Shown here: in pieces, positions 17,859 through 26,680 of the stretch
How the letters are laid out: every line of letters begins with the position of its first letter
Position numbering within the stretch: position 1 is the stretch's first letter
NCBI GenBank assembly: GCA_040544425.1
Contig: JBEONO010000005.1
Coordinates: 62,001 to 126,000, forward strand
DNA from: Solimicrobium sp040544425
GTDB taxonomy: Bacteria > Pseudomonadota > Gammaproteobacteria > Burkholderiales > Burkholderiaceae_D
Length of the DNA stretch: 64,000 nucleotides
Reading direction: 5' to 3'
The notes under the pieces: model-generated
Seen by the model: the letters and a program-made list of their open reading frames with translations, nothing else
Databases searched by the model: none
What the model was told of the DNA's origin: nothing
Program-made: the position numbers and the translations under genes

Positions 17859-18857
17859 ATGAGTGACGATGGATTAAATAAAGCAGCCATCTTGATGCTG
17901 GCCTTGGGAGAGGATTGCGCTTCCGAGGTCATGCGCCATTTGGGGCCGCGCGAAGTGCAAAAGCTGGGCATTGCCATGGCCAGCATGGTCGCCATTCCGC
18001 ATGAAACTGTCGCTGCCACCATCGATGAATTTCTGAACAATGCCGATATCAGTTCTTCCATGGGTATCGACTCGGATGACTATATCCGTAATGTGCTGAC
18101 CAAGGCGCTCGGTGACGACAAGGCCGCCTCGCTGCTGAACCGGATTCTGGGCGGGCGTGACGCCAGCGGTATCGAGAGTTTGAAATGGATGGACTCGCCG
18201 TCCGTGGCCGAGTTGATCCGCAATGAACACCCGCAAATTATTGCCACCATTCTGGTCCATCTGGAACGCGATCAGGCCTGCGAGATCCTGGGCAATTTTA
18301 CTGAGCGACTGCGCAATGACGTGGTGCTGCGCATCGCGACACTGGACGGTATTCAACCGGCTGCCTTGCGCGAATTAAATGATGTGCTGACCAAACTGTT
18401 GACCGGCAATGAGAGCCTGAAGAAAAAAACCATCGGCGGTGTGCGCGCAGCGGCGGAAATTCTGAACTTCATGAATGGCGAACAGGAAGCCTCGGTCATG
18501 GGCAATCTGCGCAATTACGACAGTGATATGGCCGAGAAAATCATGGATGAGATGTTTGTGTTTGATAACATCATGGACATTGACGACCGCGGTATTCAAC
18601 TGCTGTTGCGCGAGGTGCAGTCTGACACCCTGATCATCGCCCTGAAAGGCGCCAACCCCGAGATGCGCGACAAGATCTTCAAGAACATGTCACAACGCGC
18701 TGCCGAAATGATGCGCGACGATCTGGAATCCAAAGGTCCGGTGCGCCTGTCCGAAGTCGAAGCCCAGCAAAAAGCAATTCTGGTGATCGTGCGCCGTCTG
18801 GCCGACGAAGGCCAGATCATGCTGGGTTCAAAAGGCGGGGAGGATTCTTTTGTCTGA
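17859..18857 (+). CDS. fliG: flagellar motor switch protein FliG
   Basis: FliG is the rotor protein that meets the stator and sets torque and switching. The 332-residue length is typical. The N-terminal domain begins NKAAILMLALGEDCASEVMRHL, the middle domain holds the conserved EHPQIIATILVHL, and the C-terminal domain has the charged torque helix region DDRGIQLLLREVQSDTLIIALKGA. It starts 30 nt after fliF and overlaps fliH by 8 nt. Confidence 0.97.
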   Translation: MSDDGLNKAAILMLALGEDCASEVMRHLGPREVQKLGIAMASMVAIPHETVAATIDEFLNNADISSSMGIDSDDYIRNVLTKALGDDKAASLLNRILGGRDASGIESLKWMDSPSVAELIRNEHPQIIATILVHLERDQACEILGNFTERLRNDVVLRIATLDGIQPAALRELNDVLTKLLTGNESLKKKTIGGVRAAAEILNFMNGEQEASVMGNLRNYDSDMAEKIMDEMFVFDNIMDIDDRGIQLLLREVQSDTLIIALKGANPEMRDKIFKNMSQRAAEMMRDDLESKGPVRLSEVEAQQKAILVIVRRLADEGQIMLGSKGGEDSFV

Positions 18858-19518
18858 TGCCACTTCCAAAGGCAAACTCTCAGCCTATCAACGCTGGGAA
18901 ATGACTTCATTTGAAGAGCCCAAACCGGCCGCAGCCAAAGTGTCGACCGAAGCACTGCTGGCCAACAATAAGGCCGAATTGGACCGACTCAAACTCAAGG
19001 CGCAAAAGGAAGGTTTTGCCCAGGGCTTCGAAGAAGGTCACAAGACCGGCCTTGGCACCGGTCAACTGGAAATGCAGCACGAGTTGGCGACCATCCTGAA
19101 ACTGAGTACGCAATTTAATCTGGGCATTCAGCATGCCGAGCAGATCGTGGCGCAGGAAGTGCTCGATCTTGCGCTGGACATTGCCAAGGCGATGTTAAAA
19201 GGCGCGCTGGAAATCGACCCGGCCTTGATCATACCGGTGATCGAACAGGCCATTGCCAGCCTCCCCTCAGTCCAGCAACCGGCGCAACTGTTTCTCAATC
19301 CAAAAGACGCGGAATTGGTGAAACAGAAAGTCGGCGCGGAGTTGGGTGAAACCGGCTGGGTGATTGTGAACGATCTGCATATGAATCAGGGCGACTGCAG
19401 GATTGAAACCCTGAAGAATCAGATCGATGCGTCGCTCCAGTCGCGCTGGCAACAACTGACCGATGCACTCGGTCGCGACAACAGCTGGTATGTGCGTGAT
19501 CTGGAGCAGAGACGATGA
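18850..19518 (+). CDS. fliH: flagellar assembly protein FliH
   Basis: FliH is the peripheral regulator of the export ATPase FliI. The 222-residue product has an N-terminal EMTSFEEPKP-type segment, a Gly-spaced helix with AQGFEEGHKTGLGTGQLEMQ (the GxxxG-like repeat of FliH) and a C-terminal V/A-ATPase E-subunit-like domain (DLALDIAKAMLKGALEIDP). The start is TTG at 18850, supported by GGGGAGG 6 nt before it; an internal ATG at 18901 is the alternative. It overlaps fliG at its start and fliI at its end. Confidence 0.93.
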   Translation: MSDATSKGKLSAYQRWEMTSFEEPKPAAAKVSTEALLANNKAELDRLKLKAQKEGFAQGFEEGHKTGLGTGQLEMQHELATILKLSTQFNLGIQHAEQIVAQEVLDLALDIAKAMLKGALEIDPALIIPVIEQAIASLPSVQQPAQLFLNPKDAELVKQKVGAELGETGWVIVNDLHMNQGDCRIETLKNQIDASLQSRWQQLTDALGRDNSWYVRDLEQRR

Positions 19519-20984
19519 ACACTGAACTGGCCCAAGGCGAATTGGCCCAAGGCGAATTGGCCCAAGATAGGCTGGCCCCTGCTGAACTTGTCCCGGCCGA
19601 GTCGCTTGCGATGTGCAAGACCTATCTGAAGAATGCCAGCGAAGTCATCAACCTGGTTGGCAACTTTGAAATTGCCGGGCGCATCACCCGCATTACCGGC
19701 ATGGTCATCGAGGCGGTGGGATTGAAACTGCCGATGGGCAGTGCCTGCATTATCGTGCTCCAGAACGGCGAAGAAATTAATGCTGAAATCGTCGGCTTTG
19801 ATCACGAAAAAATATTTTTGATGCCGCAAAATTCGACCGAAGGTCTGTTGCCCGGCACGGCTGTGTATCCGGCCAAGTCGACAGACAATATCTGCCGCGT
19901 CAATCTGACCATCCGTCCTGCACGACGCTCGATTGACCGGACCCGCCACCTGCCGGTCGGTTACGAATTATTGGGCCGGGTGCTGGACGGCGCGGGCACT
20001 CCGCTCGACAATCTCGGCCCCTTGAATACCTCGCAAAGCGCGGCCCTGAAATCGCGCCTGATCAACCCGCTGCATCGCGCGCCGATCACTGAAATTCTCG
20101 ATGTCGGCATCCGCGCGATCAACAGCATCCTGACCATCGGGCGCGGTCAGCGCATGGGCCTGTTTGCCGGTTCCGGCGTAGGTAAAAGCGTCTTGCTGGG
20201 CATGATGGCGCGCTATACCAGCGCAGATGTGATCGTGGTTGGATTGATCGGCGAGCGAGGTCGCGAGGTCAAGGAATTTATTGAACATATTTTGGGACCG
20301 GTCGGTCTGTCGCGCTCAGTGGTGGTCGCAGCGCCAGCGGACACACCGCCGTTGATGCGATTGCAGGGTGCGGCGTATGCCACCACCATCGCCGAATATT
20401 TTCGTGATCAGGGCAAAAGTGTGTTGCTGATCATGGATTCGCTGACCCGCTACGCCATGGCGCAACGTGAAATTGCGCTGGCCATTGGCGAGCCACCTGC
20501 CACCAAGGGATACCCGCCTTCGGTCTTTGCAAAACTGCCGCAACTGGTTGAGCGCGCCGGCAACAGTCTGCCGGGCGGTGGTTCGATCACGGCGTTTTAC
20601 ACGGTGCTCACCGAGGGCGATGACCAGCAGGATCCGATCGCTGATTCCGCGCGTGCGATTCTGGACGGTCATATTGTGCTGGACCGCGCGCTGGCCGATT
20701 CAGGGCATTACCCGGCAATCGATATTGAAAAATCAATCAGCCGGGTGATGACCAACATCACCAGCCCGGCACATCAGAAGTCGGCACGGCGACTCAAGCA
20801 ACTGGTGTCAAGGTATCAACAAAGCCGGGATTTAATCAGTGTCGGTGCTTACACGGCTGGGACCGACCCGGTACTGGACGAAGCGATATTGCAACATGAA
20901 AGAATTGAACAGTTTTTGCAGCAAGGAATTCAGGAACGCAGCCGTATTACGGAGAGCTTGGGGCAACTTACCACGCTTTTCTAA
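19515..20984 (+). CDS. fliI: flagellum-specific ATPase FliI
   Basis: FliI is the hexameric ATPase at the base of the flagellar type III export apparatus. The 489-residue protein shows the Walker A GLFAGSGVGKSVLLG (about 215-229), the VVGLIGERGREVKEF segment, the Walker B LLIMDSLTRYAMAQREIALAIGEPP and the C-terminal helical part. It starts inside fliH (ATGA). Unusually, the first 30 residues hold a repeated ELAQG motif encoded by three 15-bp direct repeats, before the usual N-terminal beta-barrel (VGNFEIAGRITRITG). The true protein may use a later start, but the coupled ATG is well placed. Confidence 0.96.
   Translation: MNTELAQGELAQGELAQDRLAPAELVPAESLAMCKTYLKNASEVINLVGNFEIAGRITRITGMVIEAVGLKLPMGSACIIVLQNGEEINAEIVGFDHEKIFLMPQNSTEGLLPGTAVYPAKSTDNICRVNLTIRPARRSIDRTRHLPVGYELLGRVLDGAGTPLDNLGPLNTSQSAALKSRLINPLHRAPITEILDVGIRAINSILTIGRGQRMGLFAGSGVGKSVLLGMMARYTSADVIVVGLIGERGREVKEFIEHILGPVGLSRSVVVAAPADTPPLMRLQGAAYATTIAEYFRDQGKSVLLIMDSLTRYAMAQREIALAIGEPPATKGYPPSVFAKLPQLVERAGNSLPGGGSITAFYTVLTEGDDQQDPIADSARAILDGHIVLDRALADSGHYPAIDIEKSISRVMTNITSPAHQKSARRLKQLVSRYQQSRDLISVGAYTAGTDPVLDEAILQHERIEQFLQQGIQERSRITESLGQLTTLF
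19524..19568 (+). repeat. three 15-bp direct repeats at the 5' end of fliI
   Basis: GAACTGGCCCAAGGC, GAATTGGCCCAAGGC and GAATTGGCCCAAGAT follow each other without a gap. They encode the repeated ELAQG/ELAQD motif. The unit is a multiple of 3, so gain or loss of a copy would keep the frame. Confidence 0.9.
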
Positions 20985-21032
20985 GCATTGATTGAACACC
21001 CATCCTTTTATACTTGGTCGAAAGGATAAATC

Positions 21033-21473
21033 ATGGCTCAGACATCTACACTTACCACCCTAATTGACATTGCCGAAAAGCTCACTGATGAGGCTGCGGC
21101 CAATCTGGGGTTGGCGATCCGCTCATGCGAAGATCTGGAAAGCAAGCTGAACTTGCTGAAAAAATATCGCGAAGACTATTCACTCAAGATGCAGGCAGAG
21201 TTGAAAGCCGGTCGCGATATGCAGCACATCCGCAATTTTCAGCTGTTTTTGGGGAAAATCGACGACGCCGTGCACGGTCAGCAAAAGCTGGTCAACGACG
21301 CGCATCAACGCGTGGCCTTACAGAAACAGCAATGGCAGGATCAGGAACGAAAGCGCATGTCGTACACCACGCTGGAAGAACGTGCCGACAAAGTGCAGCA
21401 GCAAAAGGAAGCGCGTCGTGACCAGATTCAAACCGATGAACTTGGCGCGCGCCAGTCGTTTTACAAACAGTAA
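21033..21473 (+). CDS. fliJ: flagellar export protein FliJ
   Basis: FliJ is the small coiled-coil stalk protein of the export ATPase, which also helps recycle chaperones. The 146-residue product is almost entirely helical and charged, with heptad-like spacing throughout, e.g. LLKKYREDYSLKMQAELKAG and QQKLVNDAHQRVALQKQQWQ. Position after fliI, length (about 147 in E. coli) and composition all fit. AAGGAT precedes the ATG at 21033. FliJ sequences are poorly conserved, so context carries part of the call. Confidence 0.93.
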   Translation: MAQTSTLTTLIDIAEKLTDEAAANLGLAIRSCEDLESKLNLLKKYREDYSLKMQAELKAGRDMQHIRNFQLFLGKIDDAVHGQQKLVNDAHQRVALQKQQWQDQERKRMSYTTLEERADKVQQQKEARRDQIQTDELGARQSFYKQ

Positions 21474-21556
21474 GCGTTGGTCAAGTGGCATCTTGAATCG
21501 GATTTTGGTCGCAGCGCTGCTCATTTTTTAATATTTTGTAGGTACAGGTCAAGATC

Positions 21557-23089
21557 ATGGTCGCCAACGTCAATGCAGTCAACGCCGCGCAAAACAAGCC
21601 GGCCGCTCATCAAGCCGCCAGCTCCGGTGCGGCCGGTCAAGGCGCGGCCAGCCAGGCCATGTCGTTCGTCACTATGTTAAACAACGAAATTCACGCTGCC
21701 GCGCCGCCCACCCCTACTCCAGCCGCAGCACCGGTTGTTCAAAAAACAGCACACCCTGCATCGCCAGCACCAAAAGACCGGACCGTCAGTGCGGGCCACA
21801 ATGGCACGGGCGCTGCATCCGGATCGGGCAAGGCGGGTGATGGCAACACTGCAGGCGACAGCAGCGGCAACGCGGCAGCCAGTTCAAATTCCACTCCTGC
21901 TGCATCTGCCGACAATGGCACTGTGGCAAATGGCAAGAAGATCAGCAAATCGGCAGCCGGACAATCCGATACAACAACGAGTCCGACCGACGCTGCCGCC
22001 GCCACTGCTGCAACTGCCGCAGCGCTGGCGGTGCTGACTGCCAATAACGGCGCAGCTGCCAGCTCTGCAGGCGCTGAAAATTCGGCTTCGGCAGCCGCAA
22101 CCGGTGTGAACAATGCGGCAAACAATGCAGCAAACAATGCAACGGCGTCAGATCCGCTGACTGCAATTGCAGCCAACGCCGCGACTGCTGCAACCCCGGT
22201 TGCACCTGCTGGTACCAATGCAGTGCACGACCCCAAAGCAAGCGCCACAACCGCACTGACCGCGACACAGACAGCCAATGGCAAGGCGGCCGCACCGATC
22301 GCGGCACAAACTGCCGTGGCCGTGAACCCGGCCAAATCTACCGGCAAAAACACTGGCCAACAATCGGAAACGTTTGCCAGCACCCTGAATAAGGCCGTGT
22401 TGCCGGAAGCCGGAACAGGAAATAAAAACAGTTCAATCATGCCGGCCCAGCCAGCAGCAGGCGCTCAAACCAGCGCCACCCCGATTACCGCCCCTGCCGC
22501 CAATTTGACTGCGCCGCTATCAGGCAATGCAGCCAATGCTGACACGTCACTGCAGTCAATCAAGTCGGTCAACCAGAATTTAAGCGATGCGCAGATGAAT
22601 GCGATGGCACCGATCCTGGCGATGCCTGCCAATAATCTGCCACGGACTGAATCGGCTGACACGATTACCACCCCGGTCAGCTCGCCCAACTGGGATCAGG
22701 CGGTCGGACAGAAGATCAACTGGATGGTCTCCGGCGGACAGCAAAGCGCATCCCTGACCCTCAATCCTCCCGATCTGGGTCCGCTGCAGGTAGTCTTAAG
22801 TCTGAACAACCAGCATGCCAATGCGACGTTTATTTCGCACCATCCGGAAGTTCGTGCAGCGCTTGAAAATGCCATCCCCAAGCTGCGTGAAATGATGAGT
22901 CAGTCCGGCATTCAGTTGGGTGACTGCAATGTGAACAGTCAGGCCAGACAGGATTTTGCCCAAAATCAGGCACAGTCAAATTCGGGTCGAACCAGTATCA
23001 GTGACCTTGGCAACCCAATTGGCGCTGTAACAGGCAATTCGGGTGTGATCCAGCGCGCTGGCACTGGATTGGTTGATACCTTCGTATAA
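21557..23089 (+). CDS. fliK: flagellar hook-length control protein FliK
   Basis: FliK measures hook length and flips export specificity through FlhB. The 510-residue protein is very rich in Ala, Thr, Asn and Ser for its first two thirds (the ruler part), then has a conserved Flg_hook domain (about 370-470) with QSASLTLNPPDLGPLQVVLSL, NNQHANATFISHHPEVRAALE and IPKLREMMSQSGIQLGD. It is last in fliFGHIJK, as in E. coli. A second FliK-like gene lies at 13077, so this organism has two. Expected secretion through the flagellar apparatus itself, so no signal peptide. Confidence 0.95.
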   Translation: MVANVNAVNAAQNKPAAHQAASSGAAGQGAASQAMSFVTMLNNEIHAAAPPTPTPAAAPVVQKTAHPASPAPKDRTVSAGHNGTGAASGSGKAGDGNTAGDSSGNAAASSNSTPAASADNGTVANGKKISKSAAGQSDTTTSPTDAAAATAATAAALAVLTANNGAAASSAGAENSASAAATGVNNAANNAANNATASDPLTAIAANAATAATPVAPAGTNAVHDPKASATTALTATQTANGKAAAPIAAQTAVAVNPAKSTGKNTGQQSETFASTLNKAVLPEAGTGNKNSSIMPAQPAAGAQTSATPITAPAANLTAPLSGNAANADTSLQSIKSVNQNLSDAQMNAMAPILAMPANNLPRTESADTITTPVSSPNWDQAVGQKINWMVSGGQQSASLTLNPPDLGPLQVVLSLNNQHANATFISHHPEVRAALENAIPKLREMMSQSGIQLGDCNVNSQARQDFAQNQAQSNSGRTSISDLGNPIGAVTGNSGVIQRAGTGLVDTFV

Positions 23090-23251
23090 CCGTAGCAACG
23101 ACACAAGATTTAGCCACTTTAGAGCGGGAAGGACCATGTATGACATTGAACTAGGGAATTAAAACTACTATATTTTCATTAAGAAGTTTCAGTCTTCTAG
23201 TGGTAATAATTAACCAACTTTGTTTTACATACCAATCTAAAGGAATTCCAT

Positions 23252-23785
23252 ATGGCCAAGACAGCACCAAAAGAAGAAGCGCCAGCAGGCGCTGAACAAC
23301 CAGTCGCGACGGGATCGAAGAAGAAAAAAATCATCCTGATCGCCATCATTGCTGTTGTGGTATTGGCAATCGGCGGCGGCACGGCGGCTTTTTTCCTGAC
23401 CAAGAAACCCGCCAATACCAAGGAAGTCAAAAAGTCTGCGGAAAAAGCCGCGCCCCCGGTTTTCCTGGCGCTGGAGAATTTCATCGTCAATCTGCAGACT
23501 GAAGGTGGTGATAAATATCTGCAAACCGGCATCACCCTGCAGGTGCGCAATGAAGAACAACTGAACTATTACAAGGCGAATATGCCACAATTGCGCAGCC
23601 GGATATTACTGCTGCTGGCCAACAAGGGCGCCGATGAATTGCTCACCAATGATGGCAAACTAAAACTGGAAGAAGACCTGATCAAGCAGGTGCAGATGCC
23701 GTACAACAACGATGAGCCGACTCCGAAAGAAGCGGAAGAACGAAAAATATTAGGCGTGTACTTTACGTCGTTCATGATTCAGTAG
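23252..23785 (+). CDS. fliL: flagellar basal body-associated protein FliL
   Basis: FliL is an inner-membrane protein around the stator units. The 177-residue product has a basic cytosolic N-terminus, one transmembrane helix (IILIAIIAVVVLAIGGGTAAFFL, about residues 27-49), and a periplasmic domain with LENFIVNLQTEGGDKYLQTGITLQV. It ends in GVYFTSFMIQ, close to the usual FliL C-terminus. AAGGAATT precedes the ATG. It is the first gene of fliLMNOPQR, which begins after a 160-nt spacer behind fliK and so may have its own promoter. Confidence 0.95.
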   Translation: MAKTAPKEEAPAGAEQPVATGSKKKKIILIAIIAVVVLAIGGGTAAFFLTKKPANTKEVKKSAEKAAPPVFLALENFIVNLQTEGGDKYLQTGITLQVRNEEQLNYYKANMPQLRSRILLLLANKGADELLTNDGKLKLEEDLIKQVQMPYNNDEPTPKEAEERKILGVYFTSFMIQ

Positions 23786-23795
23786 AGAAGAAACC

Positions 23796-24821
23796 ATGTC
23801 TGACAATTTTCTATCCCAGGAAGAAGTCGATGCCCTGCTCAAAGGGGTTACCGGGGATATTGACGATGCCGGTTCCGAAGAGGATACCAGTGGCGTACGC
23901 ACCTACAATCTGGCCACGCAAGAGCGGATTGTGCGGGGCCGGATGCCGACGCTGGAAATTATCAACGAGCGTTTTGCGCGCCTGTTGCGCATCGGCCTGT
24001 TTAATTTTTTACGACGCAGTGCCGAGGTCTCGGTGGGCACGGTGCGGGTTTCCAAATACAGCGAATTTATCCGCAATCTGGTGGTGCCGACCAATCTGAA
24101 TCTGGTGCACATGAAACCGCTGCGCGGCACCGCGCTGATTGTGATGGATCCGAATCTGGTGTTTCTGCTGGTGGACAATTTGTTCGGCGGCGATGGACGC
24201 TTTCATACCCGGGTTGAAGGGCGTGATTTCACCCAGACCGAGCAGCGTATCATTTTGCGCATCCTCGACATATTATTTGAAACCTATTCCAAATCATGGG
24301 CCCCGGTCTATCCGATTGAATTCGAATACATCCGTTCAGAAATGAACACTCAGTTCGCCAATATCGCCACGCCGAATGAAGTGGTGGTGTGCACGACGTT
24401 TACGATTGAACTGGGGCCGGTCAGCGGCGAAATGCATTTCTGCATGCCCTACTCGATGATCGAACCGATCCGCGACACCCTGACCAGCAGTCTGCAGGGT
24501 GAGACGCTCGAAGTCGACAAGCGCTGGGTGCGCCTGATGACGCAGCAGATTCAGATCGCCGAAGTGGAAATCGTCGCCGATCTGGGTACTGCGAACATGT
24601 CGCTGGGAGAGGTGCTGAATCTGCGCGTGGGCGATATTATTCCGCTCTCGGTACCCGATGTGCTGCTGGCAAAGGTTGACGGCACGCCGGTCATGGAATG
24701 CAAGTACGGAACCTTTAACGATCAATATTCGCTGAAAGTGGAGAAATTACTCTCTTCCAGCGCACAGGAAATGGCAATGGACGCCTCAACCGACAGCAAG
24801 CATGGAGCACATCATGGATGA
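23796..24821 (+). CDS. fliM: flagellar motor switch protein FliM
   Basis: FliM forms the C-ring and binds phospho-CheY. The 341-residue protein starts with the CheY-binding region MSDNFLSQEEVDALLKG, followed by the CheC-like middle domain (RIGLFNFLRRSAEVSVG; VDNLFGGDGRFHTRVEGRDFTQTEQRII) and the C-terminal SpoA domain (LGEVLNLRVGDIIPL, KYGTFNDQYSLKVE). It overlaps the chosen fliN start by 8 nt. Confidence 0.97.
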   Translation: MSDNFLSQEEVDALLKGVTGDIDDAGSEEDTSGVRTYNLATQERIVRGRMPTLEIINERFARLLRIGLFNFLRRSAEVSVGTVRVSKYSEFIRNLVVPTNLNLVHMKPLRGTALIVMDPNLVFLLVDNLFGGDGRFHTRVEGRDFTQTEQRIILRILDILFETYSKSWAPVYPIEFEYIRSEMNTQFANIATPNEVVVCTTFTIELGPVSGEMHFCMPYSMIEPIRDTLTSSLQGETLEVDKRWVRLMTQQIQIAEVEIVADLGTANMSLGEVLNLRVGDIIPLSVPDVLLAKVDGTPVMECKYGTFNDQYSLKVEKLLSSSAQEMAMDASTDSKHGAHHG

Positions 24822-25236
24822 CATCAATTCAGGCGAAGACGCGCCGATCAGTGAAGACGATTGGGGCGCGGCGATTGCCGAGCAGGAAAAAGCCGACGCA
24901 ACGGCAGCACAAAACCAGCCACAGCCGACCGTGTTTCAGGAGTTGAGCCCGCGGGCCAACAAGATTGAAACCCACAACGATATCGACTTCATTTTGGATA
25001 TTCCGGTCCAGCTGACCGTGGAATTGGGACGCACCAAAATTGCCATTAAAAATCTGCTGCAACTGGCGCAGGGTTCGGTGGTGGAACTGGATGGTCTGGC
25101 TGGTGAACCGATGGATGTGCTGGTCAATGGCTGCCTGATCGCACAGGGCGAAGTGGTGGTGGTCAACGACAAATTTGGTATTCGTCTGACCGACATCATT
25201 ACCCCGGCCGAACGGATCAGAAAACTGAACAAATGA
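24814..25236 (+). CDS. fliN: flagellar motor switch protein FliN
   Basis: FliN completes the C-ring and helps dock export substrates. The product has an acidic N-terminus and the SpoA domain with DIPVQLTVELGRTKIAIKNLLQLAQGSVVELDGLAGEPMDVLVNG compressed here to its key parts: LGRTKI, LAQGSV, LDGLAGEP and VNDKFGIRLTDI. I chose the ATG at 24814 since GGAG stands 6 nt before it; an ATG at 24802 has no such site. The fliO start overlaps its stop (ATGA). Confidence 0.95.
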   Translation: MDDINSGEDAPISEDDWGAAIAEQEKADATAAQNQPQPTVFQELSPRANKIETHNDIDFILDIPVQLTVELGRTKIAIKNLLQLAQGSVVELDGLAGEPMDVLVNGCLIAQGEVVVVNDKFGIRLTDIITPAERIRKLNK

Positions 25237-25646
25237 ACCGAGCGATCTTCCTTGTTCTGCTCGGTTGCTGCACGCTGGTTCATGCAGCAGACGCCACCGA
25301 CAATCCGACCTCGGGCGGCCTGCTGCACATTATTCTGTCGCTGCTGCTGGTAGTCGGACTGCTGGTTGGCGCGAGCTATCTGTTTAAAAAATTCGGCATC
25401 AATCGTGTTCATGGCCCCTTCCCGGTCAAAGTGATCGGCGCCACCAGTATCGGCAACAATCAGCGACTGGTGGTCATTGAAGTCGGTGATGAATGGATTT
25501 TATTGGGCGTAACACCGCAAAACATCACAACGATTACCAAAATGCCGCGCCAGGAAGCACCACCTGAAGCTGGCAACGCAGCCAAACCGGATTTTGCCAA
25601 GTGGATGCAGGGCGCGTTAGAAAAATATCATGCAAAAAAACCGTAA
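25233..25646 (+). CDS. fliO: flagellar export apparatus protein FliO
   Basis: FliO helps assemble the FliP-FliR export gate. The 137-residue product has an N-terminal signal-like segment (RAIFLVLLGCCTLVHAAD), one transmembrane helix (LLHIILSLLLVVGLLVGASYLF) and a small cytosolic domain (VIGATSIGNNQRLVVIEVGDEWILLGVTPQNI), the hallmark of FliO. Coupled to fliN by ATGA and overlapping fliP by 17 nt. Confidence 0.94.
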   Translation: MNRAIFLVLLGCCTLVHAADATDNPTSGGLLHIILSLLLVVGLLVGASYLFKKFGINRVHGPFPVKVIGATSIGNNQRLVVIEVGDEWILLGVTPQNITTITKMPRQEAPPEAGNAAKPDFAKWMQGALEKYHAKKP

Positions 25647-26391
25647 CTCCCTCATTCGCAGTCTGCTGATACCGGCCACCCTGCTCGCCCTGTGTCTGTT
25701 CTCACAGACTGCGTGGTCACAGGTTCCGGTCATCACCAGCACACCGGCTGCAAACGGTGGCCAGAATTATGTGCTCAGTATTCAGACACTGCTGATCCTC
25801 ACTTCGCTCAGTTTCCTGCCGGCCGTGCTGTTGATGATGACCAGCTTTACCCGCATCGTGATTGTGCTGTCGATGTTGCGTCAGGCGATCGGCACGGCCA
25901 GTTCACCACCGAATCAGGTCATTATCGGCCTGTCGCTGTTTCTGACCATGTTCGTGATGAGCCCGGTCATCGACAAGATTTATGCCGATGCCTATCAACC
26001 GTTTAACGATAACAAGATCAGCTTTTCCGAGGCCTTGGAACGCGGCTCCAAACCGCTCAAGGAATTCATGATGAAGCAGACCCGGCAGGCCGATCTGGCC
26101 CTGTACGTGAAGCTGTCGCGCTCGCCAAAATTGAATGGCCCTGAAGAAGTACCCCTGACCGTGCTCATTCCAGCCTATATCACCAGCGAACTGAAGACCG
26201 CGTTTCAAATCAGTTTCGCCATTTTCATCCCGTTTCTGATCATCGATATGGTGGTCGCCATTGTCCTGATGTCGATGGGGATGATGATGATGTCGCCTGC
26301 CACCATTTCGCTGCCCTTCAAGATCATGCTGTTTGTGCTGGTAGACGGCTGGCAGTTATTGATGGGTTCATTGGCCCAAAGTTTTTATTAA
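25630..26391 (+). CDS. fliP: flagellar export gate protein FliP
   Basis: FliP is the main pore subunit of the flagellar export gate. The 253-residue protein has a cleavable signal (LLIPATLLALCLFSQTAWS), then the conserved TSLSFLPAVLLMMTSFTRIVIV, IGLSLFLTMFVMSPV, the loop with FMMKQTRQADLALYV, and the C-terminal helices LTVLIPAYITSELKTAF and IDMVVAIVLMSMGMMM. Its ATG lies within the end of fliO. Confidence 0.97.
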   Translation: MQKNRNSLIRSLLIPATLLALCLFSQTAWSQVPVITSTPAANGGQNYVLSIQTLLILTSLSFLPAVLLMMTSFTRIVIVLSMLRQAIGTASSPPNQVIIGLSLFLTMFVMSPVIDKIYADAYQPFNDNKISFSEALERGSKPLKEFMMKQTRQADLALYVKLSRSPKLNGPEEVPLTVLIPAYITSELKTAFQISFAIFIPFLIIDMVVAIVLMSMGMMMMSPATISLPFKIMLFVLVDGWQLLMGSLAQSFY

Positions 26392-26400
26392 GAGGAATAT

Positions 26401-26670
26401 ATGACTCCCGAACAAGTCATGGATATGGCCAGACATGCCATGGAAATCACGCTGATGATCTCCATTCCGATGCTGATGGTTGCGCTGGTGATCGGTCTGA
26501 TCATCAGTATTTTTCAGGCCGCGACCCAGATCAATGAAATGACTTTGTCCTTCATTCCAAAACTGGTCGGCGTATTTTTGATGATCGATCTGACCGGCCC
26601 CTGGATGCTCGGCATTCTGACCAATTATTTTCACGAACTGTTCATGAATATCCCGCGCATGGTCAGCTGA
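26401..26670 (+). CDS. fliQ: flagellar export gate protein FliQ
   Basis: FliQ is a two-helix membrane subunit that clamps the FliP/FliR pore. The 89-residue length is standard. It starts MTPEQVMDMARHAMEITLMI, has the conserved ISIFQAATQINEMTLSFIPK between its helices, and ends with a second hydrophobic segment. AGAGGAATAT precedes the ATG, 10 nt after fliP. Confidence 0.97.
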   Translation: MTPEQVMDMARHAMEITLMISIPMLMVALVIGLIISIFQAATQINEMTLSFIPKLVGVFLMIDLTGPWMLGILTNYFHELFMNIPRMVS

Positions 26671-26680
26671 GCGAGTTGAG

